DNA from: Burkholderiales bacterium
GTDB lineage: Bacteria; Pseudomonadota; Gammaproteobacteria; Burkholderiales; SG8-41
DNA length: 64,000 nt
NCBI GenBank assembly: GCA_020854035.1
Contig: JADZGE010000005.1
Location: 30,766 to 94,765, forward strand
Direction of reading: 5' to 3'
The first letter of the stretch is position 1. Each line of letters opens with the position of its first letter. Both the position numbers and the translations under genes were made by a program. Shown here piece by piece: positions 34,282 through 42,983 of this stretch. The notes beneath the pieces are model-generated. The model saw only the letters and a list, made by a program, of their open reading frames with translations, was not told where the DNA came from and did no database searches.

Positions 34282-34740
34282 CTATCCGAGGATGCCGCGC
34301 GGCAGGTCGATGTAGAGCCAGAGGTCGAACAGGAGATAGACGAAGAGCGCGGTCCCGCCGGACACGGCGAGCGGTTTGCGCCATCCTTCGAGCCTCATCA
34401 CCTTGCAGAGAGCGAGTGTCGCAAGAAACGTCACGATGACGTAGCCGAGCAGCGGCATGGCCAGAATCCAGAAACAGAACGTCGCGATCATGAGCGCGAG
34501 GGTACGCGCCTCCCCCCGGTCGAGCGGAGCGCTTCCGGCCCGCGACCGCACCTGCGCGACGAGGAGCGGCAGCGAGAATGCCGCGATCGCCGTTCCGACG
34601 AAGAAGGGATACAGCCCCGGCCCCGGGCGCGCGACGGTGCCGAAACCGTATTCCAGCGAAACCACGGCGATGGCAACGCCCGCGAGAAGGAGGAGCGAGT
34701 CGAAAACCGCCTCGGCGCCGAACTTCGGACCGCTACTCAT
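34282..34740 (-). CDS. tctB: Tripartite tricarboxylate transporter small subunit TctB
   Basis: 152 residues with four predicted TM helices (near 13-32, 42-60, 85-105 and 120-145). GTVARPGPGLYPFFVG (near residue 33) is the TctB signature. It is the first gene of a tctB-tctA-tctC unit; the small subunit binds TctA and is needed for transport. No specific promoter was recognised in the 269 bases upstream. Confidence 0.9.
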   Translation of the reverse strand: MSSGPKFGAEAVFDSLLLLAGVAIAVVSLEYGFGTVARPGPGLYPFFVGTAIAAFSLPLLVAQVRSRAGSAPLDRGEARTLALMIATFCFWILAMPLLGYVIVTFLATLALCKVMRLEGWRKPLAVSGGTALFVYLLFDLWLYIDLPRGILG

Positions 34741-35009
34741 GGCCGCTTCCCCCGGAGATCGTGTTCGCGACGTCCGCCGTCGCCTCGAAGGCTATGTTAA
34801 TCGAAAGCGGCCCGGGGCGATCGTGCGGAGCATGACGGGCGTGACACTCGTTCACGCGCCGTTCGGCGCGAAGCGGATGGAACCGGATGACGGCGGGAGG
34901 AGAACGGTGTTCCGGTGGCGCCGTTGCCGCCGTGAAGCCGGAGACCGCCATCGCCCCGGCCGGCGCCTTCCGCGCGACGCCCGAGGCGCCGGCGGAGAGT
35001 CTATCCCGT

Positions 35010-35993
35010 TCAATCGATGCGCGCGCCCGCCTGCTTGACGGCCTTGCTCCACTTGTCGAGCTCCGCCTTGATGAAAGCATGGAACTCGACCGGGCTGTTC
35101 CCGACCGGCTCGGCGCCCTCGGACGCGAGTCGCTCGCGCAGGTCCGGACTCGTGATGACAGCGGCCGTCTCCTTCTGCAGCCGCGCAACGACGGGGCCGG
35201 GCGTCTTCGCCGGCGCGACGAGTCCCGCCCAGGAACTCACGTCGAAACCCGGAACGGACTCGGCCACCGCCGGGGTCTTGGGAAGGGCCGGCGAGCGCCT
35301 GGCGGTGGTGACCGCCAGCGCCACCACCCGCCCCGCCTTCACGTGAGGGATCATCCCGGGGAGCGTCGCGAACGTGAAGTGCGCCTCCCCGGAGATCACC
35401 GCGACGTTCGCGGGCGCCCCGCCCTTGTACGGAACGTGCGTGATGTCGATTTTCGTCAGCATCTTGAGGATTTCTCCGCTCAGGTGTCCCGGCGATCCAT
35501 TGCCGGAGGAGGAGAAGCGGAACTGCCCGGGCCTCGCCCGCGCCGTGTCGAGGAGCTCCTTCACCGAGCGCGCCTGGACCTGCGCGGCGTTGACGGCGAG
35601 CACGAGCGGATAGGTCGCGACCAGCGTGATCGGCGCGAAGTCCCTGACCGGGTCGTAGGGAATGCTGCGGTAGAGGAAAGGGTTGATCCCGTGGCTCGCC
35701 ACCGTCGCCATCATCAGCGTGTAGCCGTCCGGCGTGCCCTTCGCGGTGAGTTCCGACGCGAGCGTGCCGCCGGCGGCGGCGCGGTTGTCCACGATGATCT
35801 GCTGGCCAAGGGAGTCGCTCAGGCGCGTGGCGATCTGCCGCGTGAGGACATCGGTGCTGCCACCCGCCGGGAACCCGACCAGCACGCGGATCGGCTTCGT
35901 CGGATAGGCCTCGCTCGCGGCCGCCGCGGTGCCGCAGGCGCAGGCGGCGGCCGCGAAGAAGCCGCCGAGCCAGTTTGCCTGATGAGTCTTCAT
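35010..35993 (-). CDS. Bug/TctC family substrate-binding protein divergent from a GntR regulator
   Basis: 327 residues with signal peptide (MKTHQANWLGGFFAAAACACGTAAAA, the Cys residues not in a clear lipobox). Standard Bug motifs: VLVGFPAGGSTDVL, DNRAAAGGTLASEL and TPDGYTLMM. GGAGGGA precedes the ATG. It shares a 130-base intergenic region with the GntR/FCD gene, and the 36074-36093 operator lies there, so it is probably controlled by that regulator. The phosphonate genes beyond the regulator hint that the ligand could be a small phosphono- or carboxylic acid; this is speculative. Confidence 0.9.
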   Translation of the reverse strand: MKTHQANWLGGFFAAAACACGTAAAASEAYPTKPIRVLVGFPAGGSTDVLTRQIATRLSDSLGQQIIVDNRAAAGGTLASELTAKGTPDGYTLMMATVASHGINPFLYRSIPYDPVRDFAPITLVATYPLVLAVNAAQVQARSVKELLDTARARPGQFRFSSSGNGSPGHLSGEILKMLTKIDITHVPYKGGAPANVAVISGEAHFTFATLPGMIPHVKAGRVVALAVTTARRSPALPKTPAVAESVPGFDVSSWAGLVAPAKTPGPVVARLQKETAAVITSPDLRERLASEGAEPVGNSPVEFHAFIKAELDKWSKAVKQAGARID

Positions 35994-36073
35994 GGAGTCC
36001 CTCCCTGGAATGTGAACCGCTCGAGCGCGGTTACGAGTGATCGACAGGAATGCCGCCGGGCTGTCGCCATTTC

Positions 36074-36093
36074 GTAGATTGTTGACAATCTAC
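36074..36093. promoter_or_regulatory. Inverted repeat, probable GntR/FCD operator
   Basis: GTAGATTGTTGACAATCTAC consists of 9-bp arms that pair perfectly around TG, and its core TTGT-TG-ACAA fits the T-GT-AC-A half-site pattern of FadR-type GntR regulators. It lies 31 bases before the gntR ATG and 81 before the divergent Bug gene. One dimer could therefore control both directions, including autoregulation. Confidence 0.75.
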
Positions 36094-36123
36094 AGGCTTC
36101 GTGTTTCACTGTCAACGCATTCC

Positions 36124-36870
36124 ATGACCCGATCGCGCAGACATCCCGAGACACCCGCGCAACCCCCGGGGGCCGCGATCGAGATCCTGCGTGCCCAATC
36201 GCTGGCGACGCTCGTGCGGCGCGAGCTCGAGCATCGCATTCTCTCGGGCGCGCTCGCGCCGGGCGACAAGCTGAACGAAGCGGATCTCGCCGCGGAGCTC
36301 AACATCTCGCGCGGGCCGGTGCGCGAGGCGTTCAGGGCGCTCGCGGAGGGCGGGCTGGTGCACACGGAGAAGAACCGCGGGGTGTTCGTGCGCCAGGTCT
36401 CGGTCGAGGAGGCGAACGAAATCTACGACGTGCGCGCGGCACTCGAGCGCCAGATCGGCCGGCTCGCGGCGAGCCGCATCCGGCCCGACGAGCTGGCGCG
36501 ACTGCGGGCGATCGTCAGGCGCATGCACGAGGTCGCGCGCGCGCGGGACGCCGACGCCTATTTCCCGCTCAACCTGGAGTTTCACGACGTGCTGGCGCAG
36601 GCGGCTCGCAACCGCTCCCTCGCGGACTACTACCGGCGCGTTGTCAACGAACTGAACCTCTACCGGCGCGAGACCCTCACGCGCATCGCGGAGGACATAC
36701 CGGTCTCGACACGGGACCACGAGGCCATCGTGACCGCGGTGGCCGCGGGGGACGCCGCGCGCGCGGAGCACCTGCTCTACGAGCACGTTATCGACAGCCG
36801 CGAGCGGCTGCGCCGGCTGATGGAGAGTACGCCGGCGCGCGCGGGACGCCGCGGCGCGAAGGCGGCATGA
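36124..36870 (+). CDS. GntR family transcriptional regulator, FadR subfamily with FCD domain
   Basis: 248 residues from ATG 36124. The winged helix-turn-helix is about residues 20-90 (LATLVRRELEHRILSGALAPGDKL then ISRGPVREAFRALAEGGLV, given in part). The FCD domain is about residues 100-235. It has the metal/ligand histidines in FHDVLAQ, DHEAIV and LYEHVID. FCD regulators sense small organic acids. The gene is upstream of phnA (45 bases) on the same strand and divergent from a Bug gene across a clear dyad, so it probably controls phosphonoacetate use and the Bug protein. Confidence 0.92.
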   Translation: MTRSRRHPETPAQPPGAAIEILRAQSLATLVRRELEHRILSGALAPGDKLNEADLAAELNISRGPVREAFRALAEGGLVHTEKNRGVFVRQVSVEEANEIYDVRAALERQIGRLAASRIRPDELARLRAIVRRMHEVARARDADAYFPLNLEFHDVLAQAARNRSLADYYRRVVNELNLYRRETLTRIAEDIPVSTRDHEAIVTAVAAGDAARAEHLLYEHVIDSRERLRRLMESTPARAGRRGAKAA

Positions 36871-36915
36871 GAACGATTGCATGAGGACAACGAGACGAAA
36901 GGACGCGGACCCATC

Positions 36916-38184
36916 ATGAACGAAAAGCGAAACGGCGCGGCGGTGGAAGTGAACGGCACGCGTTACCTCTGGCCGCGGGAGCCGGTGGTGGTGGTGTGCA
37001 TCGACGGCGGCGACCCGGCCTATTTCCGGCACTTCCTCGCCGAAGGCGCGATCCCCAACGTGGAGCGCTTCATTCGCCAGGGCTTCAGCACGGTCGCCGA
37101 GGGCACCATGCCGAGTTTCACCTGCCCCAACAACATGTCCATCATCACCGGGACGCCCGCCGCGCGCCACGGCATATCCGGCAACTTCTATCTCGACACG
37201 GCCACCGGCGAGCCGGTGGTCATGACGGGGCCGGAGCTCCTGCGCGGCGATACCATCCTCTCGCGCTTCGCGGCCGCCGGCGCGCGCGTCGTCTCGATCA
37301 CGGCGAAAGACAAGCTGCGCCGCCAGCTCGGCAAGAATCTCGACGTGACCCGCGGCAACGTGAGCTTCTCCTCGGAGTTCGCCGGCCGCTGCACGCTGGG
37401 CGAGAACGGCATCGAGAACGTGCTCGAGTTCGTCGGCATGCCGCAGCCCGACATGTACTCGATGGAACTCTCGCTCTTCGTGCTGGAAGCGGGCATCCGG
37501 CTGCTGGAGCGCGACCGTCCCGACATCCTGTACCTCTCCCTCACCGACTGGGTGCAGCACAAGTACGCGCCTCACGAGCCGGAGGCTGGCCGTTTCTACC
37601 GGGAAATCGATGCGTGCTTCGGCCGCCTCGCGGCGCTCGGCGCGGTGGTGGCGCTGACCGCCGACCACGGCATGAACGACAAGTCGGACGCGCGGGGCCG
37701 GCCGAACGTGATCTGGCTGCAGGACGTGCTCGACGCGCGCTTCGGCAAGGGCGACACCCGGGTGATCTGCCCGATTACCGATGCCTTCGTCGGGCACCAC
37801 GGCGCGCTCGGCGGGTTCGTGCGCGTGTGGTGTCGCGGCAAGGCGCGGCCGCGCGAGATAATCGAGGCGATCGCCGGCATCGACGGCATCGAGCAGGTGC
37901 TCGACAGGGCCGGCGTGTGCGAGCTCTACGAGTTGCCGCCGGACCGCGAGGGAGACGTCGCCGTGATATCGCGCGCCGGCGTCTGCATCGGGAGCTCGGA
38001 AGCCGAGCACGATCTGTCGGGACTCGAGGGGCACCGGTTGCGCACCCACGGCGGGGTGTCCGAGGCGAAGGTGCCGGTCGTCATCAACCGGCCGCTGAAC
38101 GACGCTTACCGGCTCAAGGCGGCGGTATCGACCCTGAAAAGCTACCAGGTCTTCGACTACGCGCTGAACGGCACCGCCCGGTAG
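36916..38184 (+). CDS. phnA: Phosphonoacetate hydrolase PhnA
   Basis: 422 residues from ATG 36916. Zn-dependent alkaline-phosphatase superfamily enzyme that splits phosphonoacetate into acetate and phosphate. Every metal and catalytic position known from characterised PhnA is found: Asp30 (VCIDGGD), nucleophile Thr69 (PSFTCPNN), Asp211 and His215 (TDWVQHK), Asp250-His251 (TADHGMN) and His378 (RTHGGVSE). The spacing is within one residue of the known enzymes. It lies between a GntR regulator and a Na/Pi transporter with six bases to the latter. This context, with PhnWX or PhnY genes absent, suggests use of external phosphonoacetate. Confidence 0.93.
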   Translation: MNEKRNGAAVEVNGTRYLWPREPVVVVCIDGGDPAYFRHFLAEGAIPNVERFIRQGFSTVAEGTMPSFTCPNNMSIITGTPAARHGISGNFYLDTATGEPVVMTGPELLRGDTILSRFAAAGARVVSITAKDKLRRQLGKNLDVTRGNVSFSSEFAGRCTLGENGIENVLEFVGMPQPDMYSMELSLFVLEAGIRLLERDRPDILYLSLTDWVQHKYAPHEPEAGRFYREIDACFGRLAALGAVVALTADHGMNDKSDARGRPNVIWLQDVLDARFGKGDTRVICPITDAFVGHHGALGGFVRVWCRGKARPREIIEAIAGIDGIEQVLDRAGVCELYELPPDREGDVAVISRAGVCIGSSEAEHDLSGLEGHRLRTHGGVSEAKVPVVINRPLNDAYRLKAAVSTLKSYQVFDYALNGTAR

Positions 38185-38190
38185 AGGGGC

Positions 38191-39873
38191 ATGCAGACGC
38201 TGCTCGGCATCGTGGCCGGCATCGCGCTGCTCGTCTGGGGCACGCACATCGTGCGCTCGGGCGTGCTGCGCATCGCGGGCGGGAGCCTGCGCGGGGTGCT
38301 CGCGGAGAGCGTATCGAATCGCTTTCACGCGCTGCTCGCGGGAATCGGCGTGACGGCGATGGTCCAGTCCTCCAGCGCGACGGCGTTGCTCGCCGCTTCG
38401 TTCGCCGCGCAGAACCTCATGCCGCTCGCCCCGGCGCTCGCGATCATGCTCGGAGCGGACGTCGGCACGAGCCTCGTCGTCCAGCTCTTCTCCTTCGACC
38501 TCGCGTGGCTCGCGCCGCTCGCCATTGCCGTCGGCGTCGTCCTGCACCTCACGCGCAAGGCGACGCGCGCGGGCCAGGCGGGTCGCATCGCGATCGGCAT
38601 AGGCCTCATCATCCTCGCGCTGCAGATGATCATGCAGTCGGCCCGTCCGCTCACCGGGGCGGCCGGAGTGAAGGTGATTTTCGCCTCCCTCACCGGCGAC
38701 CCGATGCTCGACCTGTTCATCGGCGCCGTGCTCGCGATCGCCGCGTGGTCGAGCCTCGCGGTGGTGCTCCTCACCGCGACCTTCGCGGCGAGCGGCCTGA
38801 TCGCGCTCAAGGTGGCCCTTGTCCTCGTGCTGGGCGCGAACCTCGGCAGCGGCGTGCTGGGGCTGCTCGCGACCGCGGGCACCGGGCCGGCGGGGCGGCG
38901 CGTGGCGCTCGGCAATTTCCTCTTCAAGGCGATCGGTTGCGCGCTCGCGGTGCCGTTCGTCGGCACGATCGAAGGCGCGCTCGCGCAACTCGACCCCGAC
39001 CCGCAGCGGCTGGTGGTCAATTTCCACACCGCGTTCAACCTGCTGCTCGCCGGCATGCTGATCGGCTTCACCGTGCCGGTCGCCCGGCTCGCCACCCGGC
39101 TGATCCCCGAGGACCCGGGCCGCGCCGTGGCCGCGGGCCCGCGCTACCTCGACCCGGCGGCGCTGGATACCCCCGCGCTCGCGACTTCGAACGCGGCGCG
39201 CGAGGCCCTGCGGATCGGCGACATCATCGAGACCATGCTCGCCGGGCTGTTGACGGTCATCCGGACGAACGACGGCCGGCTCGCGCGCGAGATCCGGCGG
39301 ATGGACGACGACGTCGACGAGCTCTACACGGCCGTCAAGCTCTACCTGACGCGGTTGAGCCGGGAGGAACTCGACGAGAAGGAGGGGCGGCGCTGGGCCG
39401 ACATCATCTCCTTCACGATCAACATGGAGCAGATCGGAGACATCGTCGAGCACGTGATCGACGACCTGGAACAGAAGAAGATCTCGCAGGGCCGCTCGTT
39501 CTCCGAGGGCGGGATGAAGGAGATCGAGGAGTTGCACGGGCGGCTCCTCGCCACCCTGCGGCTCGGGTTGAGCGTGTTCCTGAACGGCGACATCCGCAGC
39601 GCCGAGATGCTGCTCGCGCAGAAGGTGGAGTTTCGCACGCTGGAGCGCGCCTATGCCGAAACCCACCTCGACCGCCTCGCGTGGCATACGCCGCAGTTGA
39701 TCGAGACGAGTTCGCTCTACCTCGACATCATCAACGATTTCAAGCGCATCAATTCGCACATCTGCTCGATCGCCTACCCGATCCTCGAGGAGGCCGGGGC
39801 GATCGCGCCCTCGCGCCTGCGCGAGGACTTCGCACGCGATGCCGGCGAGCGCGGCGAGCCGCGGCCGGGCTGA
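38191..39873 (+). CDS. Na/Pi cotransporter family protein with PhoU-like C-terminal domain
   Basis: 560 residues. The membrane part (about residues 1-310) has two inverted PNaS repeats with QSSSATALLAASFA (near 53), the QSSSAT sodium/phosphate signature. In the second repeat ANLGSGVLGLLA takes that place. Residues about 345-540 are a helical PhoU-like domain (EIRRMDDDVDELYTA). Relatives of YjbB type export phosphate or import it with sodium. Six bases after phnA, it probably deals with the phosphate that the hydrolase releases. Direction of transport is not readable. Confidence 0.9.
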   Translation: MQTLLGIVAGIALLVWGTHIVRSGVLRIAGGSLRGVLAESVSNRFHALLAGIGVTAMVQSSSATALLAASFAAQNLMPLAPALAIMLGADVGTSLVVQLFSFDLAWLAPLAIAVGVVLHLTRKATRAGQAGRIAIGIGLIILALQMIMQSARPLTGAAGVKVIFASLTGDPMLDLFIGAVLAIAAWSSLAVVLLTATFAASGLIALKVALVLVLGANLGSGVLGLLATAGTGPAGRRVALGNFLFKAIGCALAVPFVGTIEGALAQLDPDPQRLVVNFHTAFNLLLAGMLIGFTVPVARLATRLIPEDPGRAVAAGPRYLDPAALDTPALATSNAAREALRIGDIIETMLAGLLTVIRTNDGRLAREIRRMDDDVDELYTAVKLYLTRLSREELDEKEGRRWADIISFTINMEQIGDIVEHVIDDLEQKKISQGRSFSEGGMKEIEELHGRLLATLRLGLSVFLNGDIRSAEMLLAQKVEFRTLERAYAETHLDRLAWHTPQLIETSSLYLDIINDFKRINSHICSIAYPILEEAGAIAPSRLREDFARDAGERGEPRPG

Positions 39874-39901
39874 CGCCGGGGCGCGGCGGGTGCAACCTCG
39901 C

Positions 39902-41089
39902 TCAGGCCGCGGGGGAGCGCGCGAGCCGGAGCGAGGGGCGCAGCAGCAGCGCGAGCGGCAGCGCGAGCAGGACCAGCGTGCCGGCCATCGTGATCGTGGC
40001 CTCGATGCCGATCGCGTCCCCGATGACGCCGTAGGCGAGCGGGGCGGTCATGCCGCAGCAGGCCCCGATCGTGTAGACGAGACCGAACGCGCGGGGCAGC
40101 CGGTCGCGTTCGACGAGGTCCCCGATCGTCCCGTAGATGACCGAGGAGGTGCCCTGAAGGAACACGCCGACAAGCGGCAGCAGAACGAACGCGGCGAGCG
40201 GCGGCAGCACGAGCGTCGCCAGGATGCCGGCGCCCGTCGCGAGCTCGGTGACGACGATCGTGCGGAGCACTCCCAGCCGCTCGGCGAGAACGCCGCAGGC
40301 GTACTTGCCGGCCATCCCGCCCACCAGTATGAGCGGCACCGCGAGCGCAGCCCAGCCTTCCGGCAATCCCCGCGCGATCAGCAGGAAGGCGACGAAGGTG
40401 AGAAAACCCGTGCGCGTGATGCTGTCCACCGCGTCGATCGCGCACAAGGCGGAGAATCCCGTCCTGTCGCGGATGCCCCAGCCGCCCGCGGCGGACTTCC
40501 GCGCGTCCCCGCGCCGCGACGGCCGCTTCGTATCGCGCACGTTGAAAAACACGATGACCGCCGCAGCGATGCCGGCGAGCCCGAACGCCACGACCGGGAC
40601 CTGCCACGCGATGCCGGCGAGGACGGCGAGGCTCACGATGCTGCCGAAGGCGAACTTGCCCACGTCGCCGGCGAAGTTGTAGGTGCCGAGCGCGACGCGC
40701 CGCCCTTCGTCCGGGTAGGCGTGCGAGATGATCGTCGAGGAGAGCGGGTGCTGCACGGCCGAGCCCACGCCCGCGAGGAAGAGGGTGGCGAGGATCGCCC
40801 AGAAGCCGGGCGCGAACCCCAGCGCGACGAACGATACGCCCGCGACGAGCGTGCCGATCGCGAGGAGGTTCCTCTCGCCGAAGCGCTCGGCGAGGAGCCC
40901 CGCGGGGAGCTGGAACGCGGCCATCGCGACGCGGTGGGCCGAGCGTATCATCCCGACCTGCGCGAGGGAGAGCCCGAAGCTCTGGGCGAGCAGCGGCAGC
41001 AGCACGTAGCTCACGTCCGAGAAGCCGTCGTGCACCACGTGCACGGCGCAGCACGTGGACAGGGTGCGCTTCTGGCTGCTGCGGGACAA
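39902..41089 (-). CDS. MFS transporter
   Basis: 395 residues, about 12 TM helices, with a central loop rich in basic residues (KRPSRRGDARKS near 190-200). An MFS motif is seen between helices 2 and 3 (AGLLAERFGERNLLAIG, near residue 58). The short N-terminus and the run of helices suggest a drug, sugar or organic-acid carrier of the fosmidomycin-resistance (Fsr)-like group, but substrate is not assigned. It converges on the Na/Pi gene, with 28 bases between stops. Confidence 0.85.
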   Translation of the reverse strand: MSRSSQKRTLSTCCAVHVVHDGFSDVSYVLLPLLAQSFGLSLAQVGMIRSAHRVAMAAFQLPAGLLAERFGERNLLAIGTLVAGVSFVALGFAPGFWAILATLFLAGVGSAVQHPLSSTIISHAYPDEGRRVALGTYNFAGDVGKFAFGSIVSLAVLAGIAWQVPVVAFGLAGIAAAVIVFFNVRDTKRPSRRGDARKSAAGGWGIRDRTGFSALCAIDAVDSITRTGFLTFVAFLLIARGLPEGWAALAVPLILVGGMAGKYACGVLAERLGVLRTIVVTELATGAGILATLVLPPLAAFVLLPLVGVFLQGTSSVIYGTIGDLVERDRLPRAFGLVYTIGACCGMTAPLAYGVIGDAIGIEATITMAGTLVLLALPLALLLRPSLRLARSPAA

Positions 41090-41160
41090 CGCGTGCTTTC
41101 CGCTAAACTGTGTCGGTCAGGGTCAATGATACCAATTATCCCGGGTGCGGCGGGTGGTGC

Positions 41161-41430
41161 GTGACGATCGCCGTTTACTTCTTCGCCTCGCTATTCGTGG
41201 TCATCTCCGTGCTGATGTTCTGGGCGTACGGCCGCGTGCGCCACTACGGACTGTTCGTCATGGCGCTCACCTACGGCGCGTCGGCGGGCCTCGCCTTCGT
41301 TCTCGCCGACTGGTGGCCGCTCGCGCTCGGCTTCGCGCTGGTGTGGGTGCTGAGAATGGCCGGGGTCAACCCGGACGATGATCTCCTCGGACGAGCGGCG
41401 AAGCGCGGCGAGAAGCGGACCACGAAATAG
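41161..41430 (+). CDS. Small hypothetical membrane protein
   Basis: 89 residues from GTG 41161 (VTIAVYFFASLFVVISVLMFWAYG, the first TM helix, given in part). Two further hydrophobic stretches follow (GLFVMALTYGASAGLAFVLA and PLALGFALVWVLRMAG), then a charged tail, NPDDDLLGRAAKRGEK. No family was recognised. It is divergent from the MFS gene and upstream of the kinase gene by 171 bases. Codon composition is like the neighbours, so it appears to be a real gene. Confidence 0.65.
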   Translation: MTIAVYFFASLFVVISVLMFWAYGRVRHYGLFVMALTYGASAGLAFVLADWWPLALGFALVWVLRMAGVNPDDDLLGRAAKRGEKRTTK

Positions 41431-41601
41431 GCTCCGCGACCGCCGGCGGCCGGTCCGCGCGACCTGGGTCACCGGCGAGCGCGCCAGCAGGAGCGCCGGA
41501 GCGAGCCGTGGCCGCCGCCGCACGGGATGCCCGCGCGTTCTTTGACGACGCGTTGGCTGTCCTGTAAATTTTGCCCGGGGCCGCAGCCGAGAGACGCCAC
41601 G

Positions 41602-42909
41602 ATGAGCGACACGACCAGCGCGCGCGCACCGGCCGGACACGGCCGCATCGGCAAGTACGACGTCATCCGCAAGATCGGCGACGGTGCGACGGCGAGCGTC
41701 TACCTCGCGCGCGACCCTTTCGCCAACCGCGAGGTGGCGATCAAGGTCGTCAATTCGGCGGCGCTGCGCGACGCGGCGAGCGCCAAGGTGACGCATCACC
41801 TGTTCCTGACCGAGGCCTCGCTCGCCGGCAAGCTCGTGCACCCGCACATCGTCGAGATCTACGACGCGGTGGTGGACGAGGAGCAGGCCTACATCGTGAT
41901 GGAATTCGTGGGCGGGGGCACGCTGCAGCGCTTCACGAGGGGCGACAACCTGCTCGCGCTCGGCGACGTGATCGAGATCGTCTACAAGTGCTCGCGCGCG
42001 CTCGATTTCGCCACCCAGCACGGAGTGATCCACCGCGACATCAAGCCCGCCAACATCCTGATCAAGGGCGATACCGACATCAAGATCAGCGATTTCGGCG
42101 CGGCCGCGATGCTGACGACCACGCGCACGGTCGTCGACGGCATCGGCACCCCCGCCTACATGTCGCCCGAGCAGCACCTCAACCGGAAGCTCACCCTGCA
42201 GACCGACATCTACGCGCTCGGCGTGGTGATGTTCCAGCTCCTGACCGGCCGCATGCCGTTCCAGGCCGACAACATCGCGGCGCTCTCCTACCAGGTGCTG
42301 AACGCGCCCCGGCCGCTGCCCTCCGAGTACCGGCGCGACGTGCCCTCGGAGATCGACGTGATCGTGCGGCGCGCCATCGAGCGCGACCCCGCCGTGCGCT
42401 ACCAGACCTGGCAGCAGTTCTCCGACGACCTCGCCATGGTCGCCTCGGGCGGGGCGCCGTTGCCCAAGCACGGCGTGCTTGAAACCGAGAAATTCAACGC
42501 GCTTCGCAACCTCGCGTTCTTCCGCTCCTTCACCGACGTGGAGCTGTGGGAGGTCCTGCGCTTCTCGGAATGGCTCGCGGCGGGAGCGGGGCAGACGATG
42601 GTGCGCGAGGGGGATCCCGGCAACTTCTTCTGCATACTCGTCTCCGGCGAAGTACGGGTGGCGCGCCGCAAGCGCCTGCTTACGACGCTCACCGGCGGGG
42701 AGTGCTTCGGCGAGATGGCCTATCTCGCGGGGGAGAACAAGCCGCGCGTCGCCGACGTCGTCGCCGCGTCGGAGGTGCGCCTGATCAAGATCCCGATCGC
42801 GGCGCTGGAGCGCGCGAGCGAGATCTGCCGCCTGAACTTCGACCGCGCGTTCCTGCGCGTGCTCGTCGAGCGTCTCACGCTCGCGAATTCGCGGCTGACG
42901 GGGACCTGA
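41602..42909 (+). CDS. Serine/threonine protein kinase with C-terminal cyclic-nucleotide-binding domain
   Basis: 435 residues. Kinase domain about residues 18-285: glycine loop IGDGATASV (25-33), Lys48 in VAIKVV, HRDIKPAN with Asp146, DFG with Asp164, and GTPAYMSPEQ as the activation-loop end. All catalytic residues are present. Residues about 300-430 form a cNMP-binding domain with the phosphate-binding cassette GECFGEMAYL...PRVADV, keeping its Glu and Arg. This is the reverse order of eukaryotic PKG, where nucleotide domains precede the kinase. It probably phosphorylates unknown targets in response to cAMP or another nucleotide. Confidence 0.93.
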   Translation: MSDTTSARAPAGHGRIGKYDVIRKIGDGATASVYLARDPFANREVAIKVVNSAALRDAASAKVTHHLFLTEASLAGKLVHPHIVEIYDAVVDEEQAYIVMEFVGGGTLQRFTRGDNLLALGDVIEIVYKCSRALDFATQHGVIHRDIKPANILIKGDTDIKISDFGAAAMLTTTRTVVDGIGTPAYMSPEQHLNRKLTLQTDIYALGVVMFQLLTGRMPFQADNIAALSYQVLNAPRPLPSEYRRDVPSEIDVIVRRAIERDPAVRYQTWQQFSDDLAMVASGGAPLPKHGVLETEKFNALRNLAFFRSFTDVELWEVLRFSEWLAAGAGQTMVREGDPGNFFCILVSGEVRVARRKRLLTTLTGGECFGEMAYLAGENKPRVADVVAASEVRLIKIPIAALERASEICRLNFDRAFLRVLVERLTLANSRLTGT

Positions 42910-42983
42910 GGGAAAGCCGCCGGCGGCGGGCCCTCGGCCGCCGGCTACCGCCCACCGCCCACTCTGACAGGAGGACTGCGAGG

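Noticed and set aside
32401..34800. A 799-codon plus-strand frame
   Set aside because: It covers tctA and tctB in antisense and has no family match. TctA and TctB signatures are clear on the other strand.
36112..39759. A 1215-codon open frame on the minus strand
   Set aside because: It is antisense to gntR, phnA and the Na/Pi gene, which have clear catalytic motifs. The antisense product is Arg/Asp/His-rich and has no recognisable domain; GC-rich codon use keeps this frame open.
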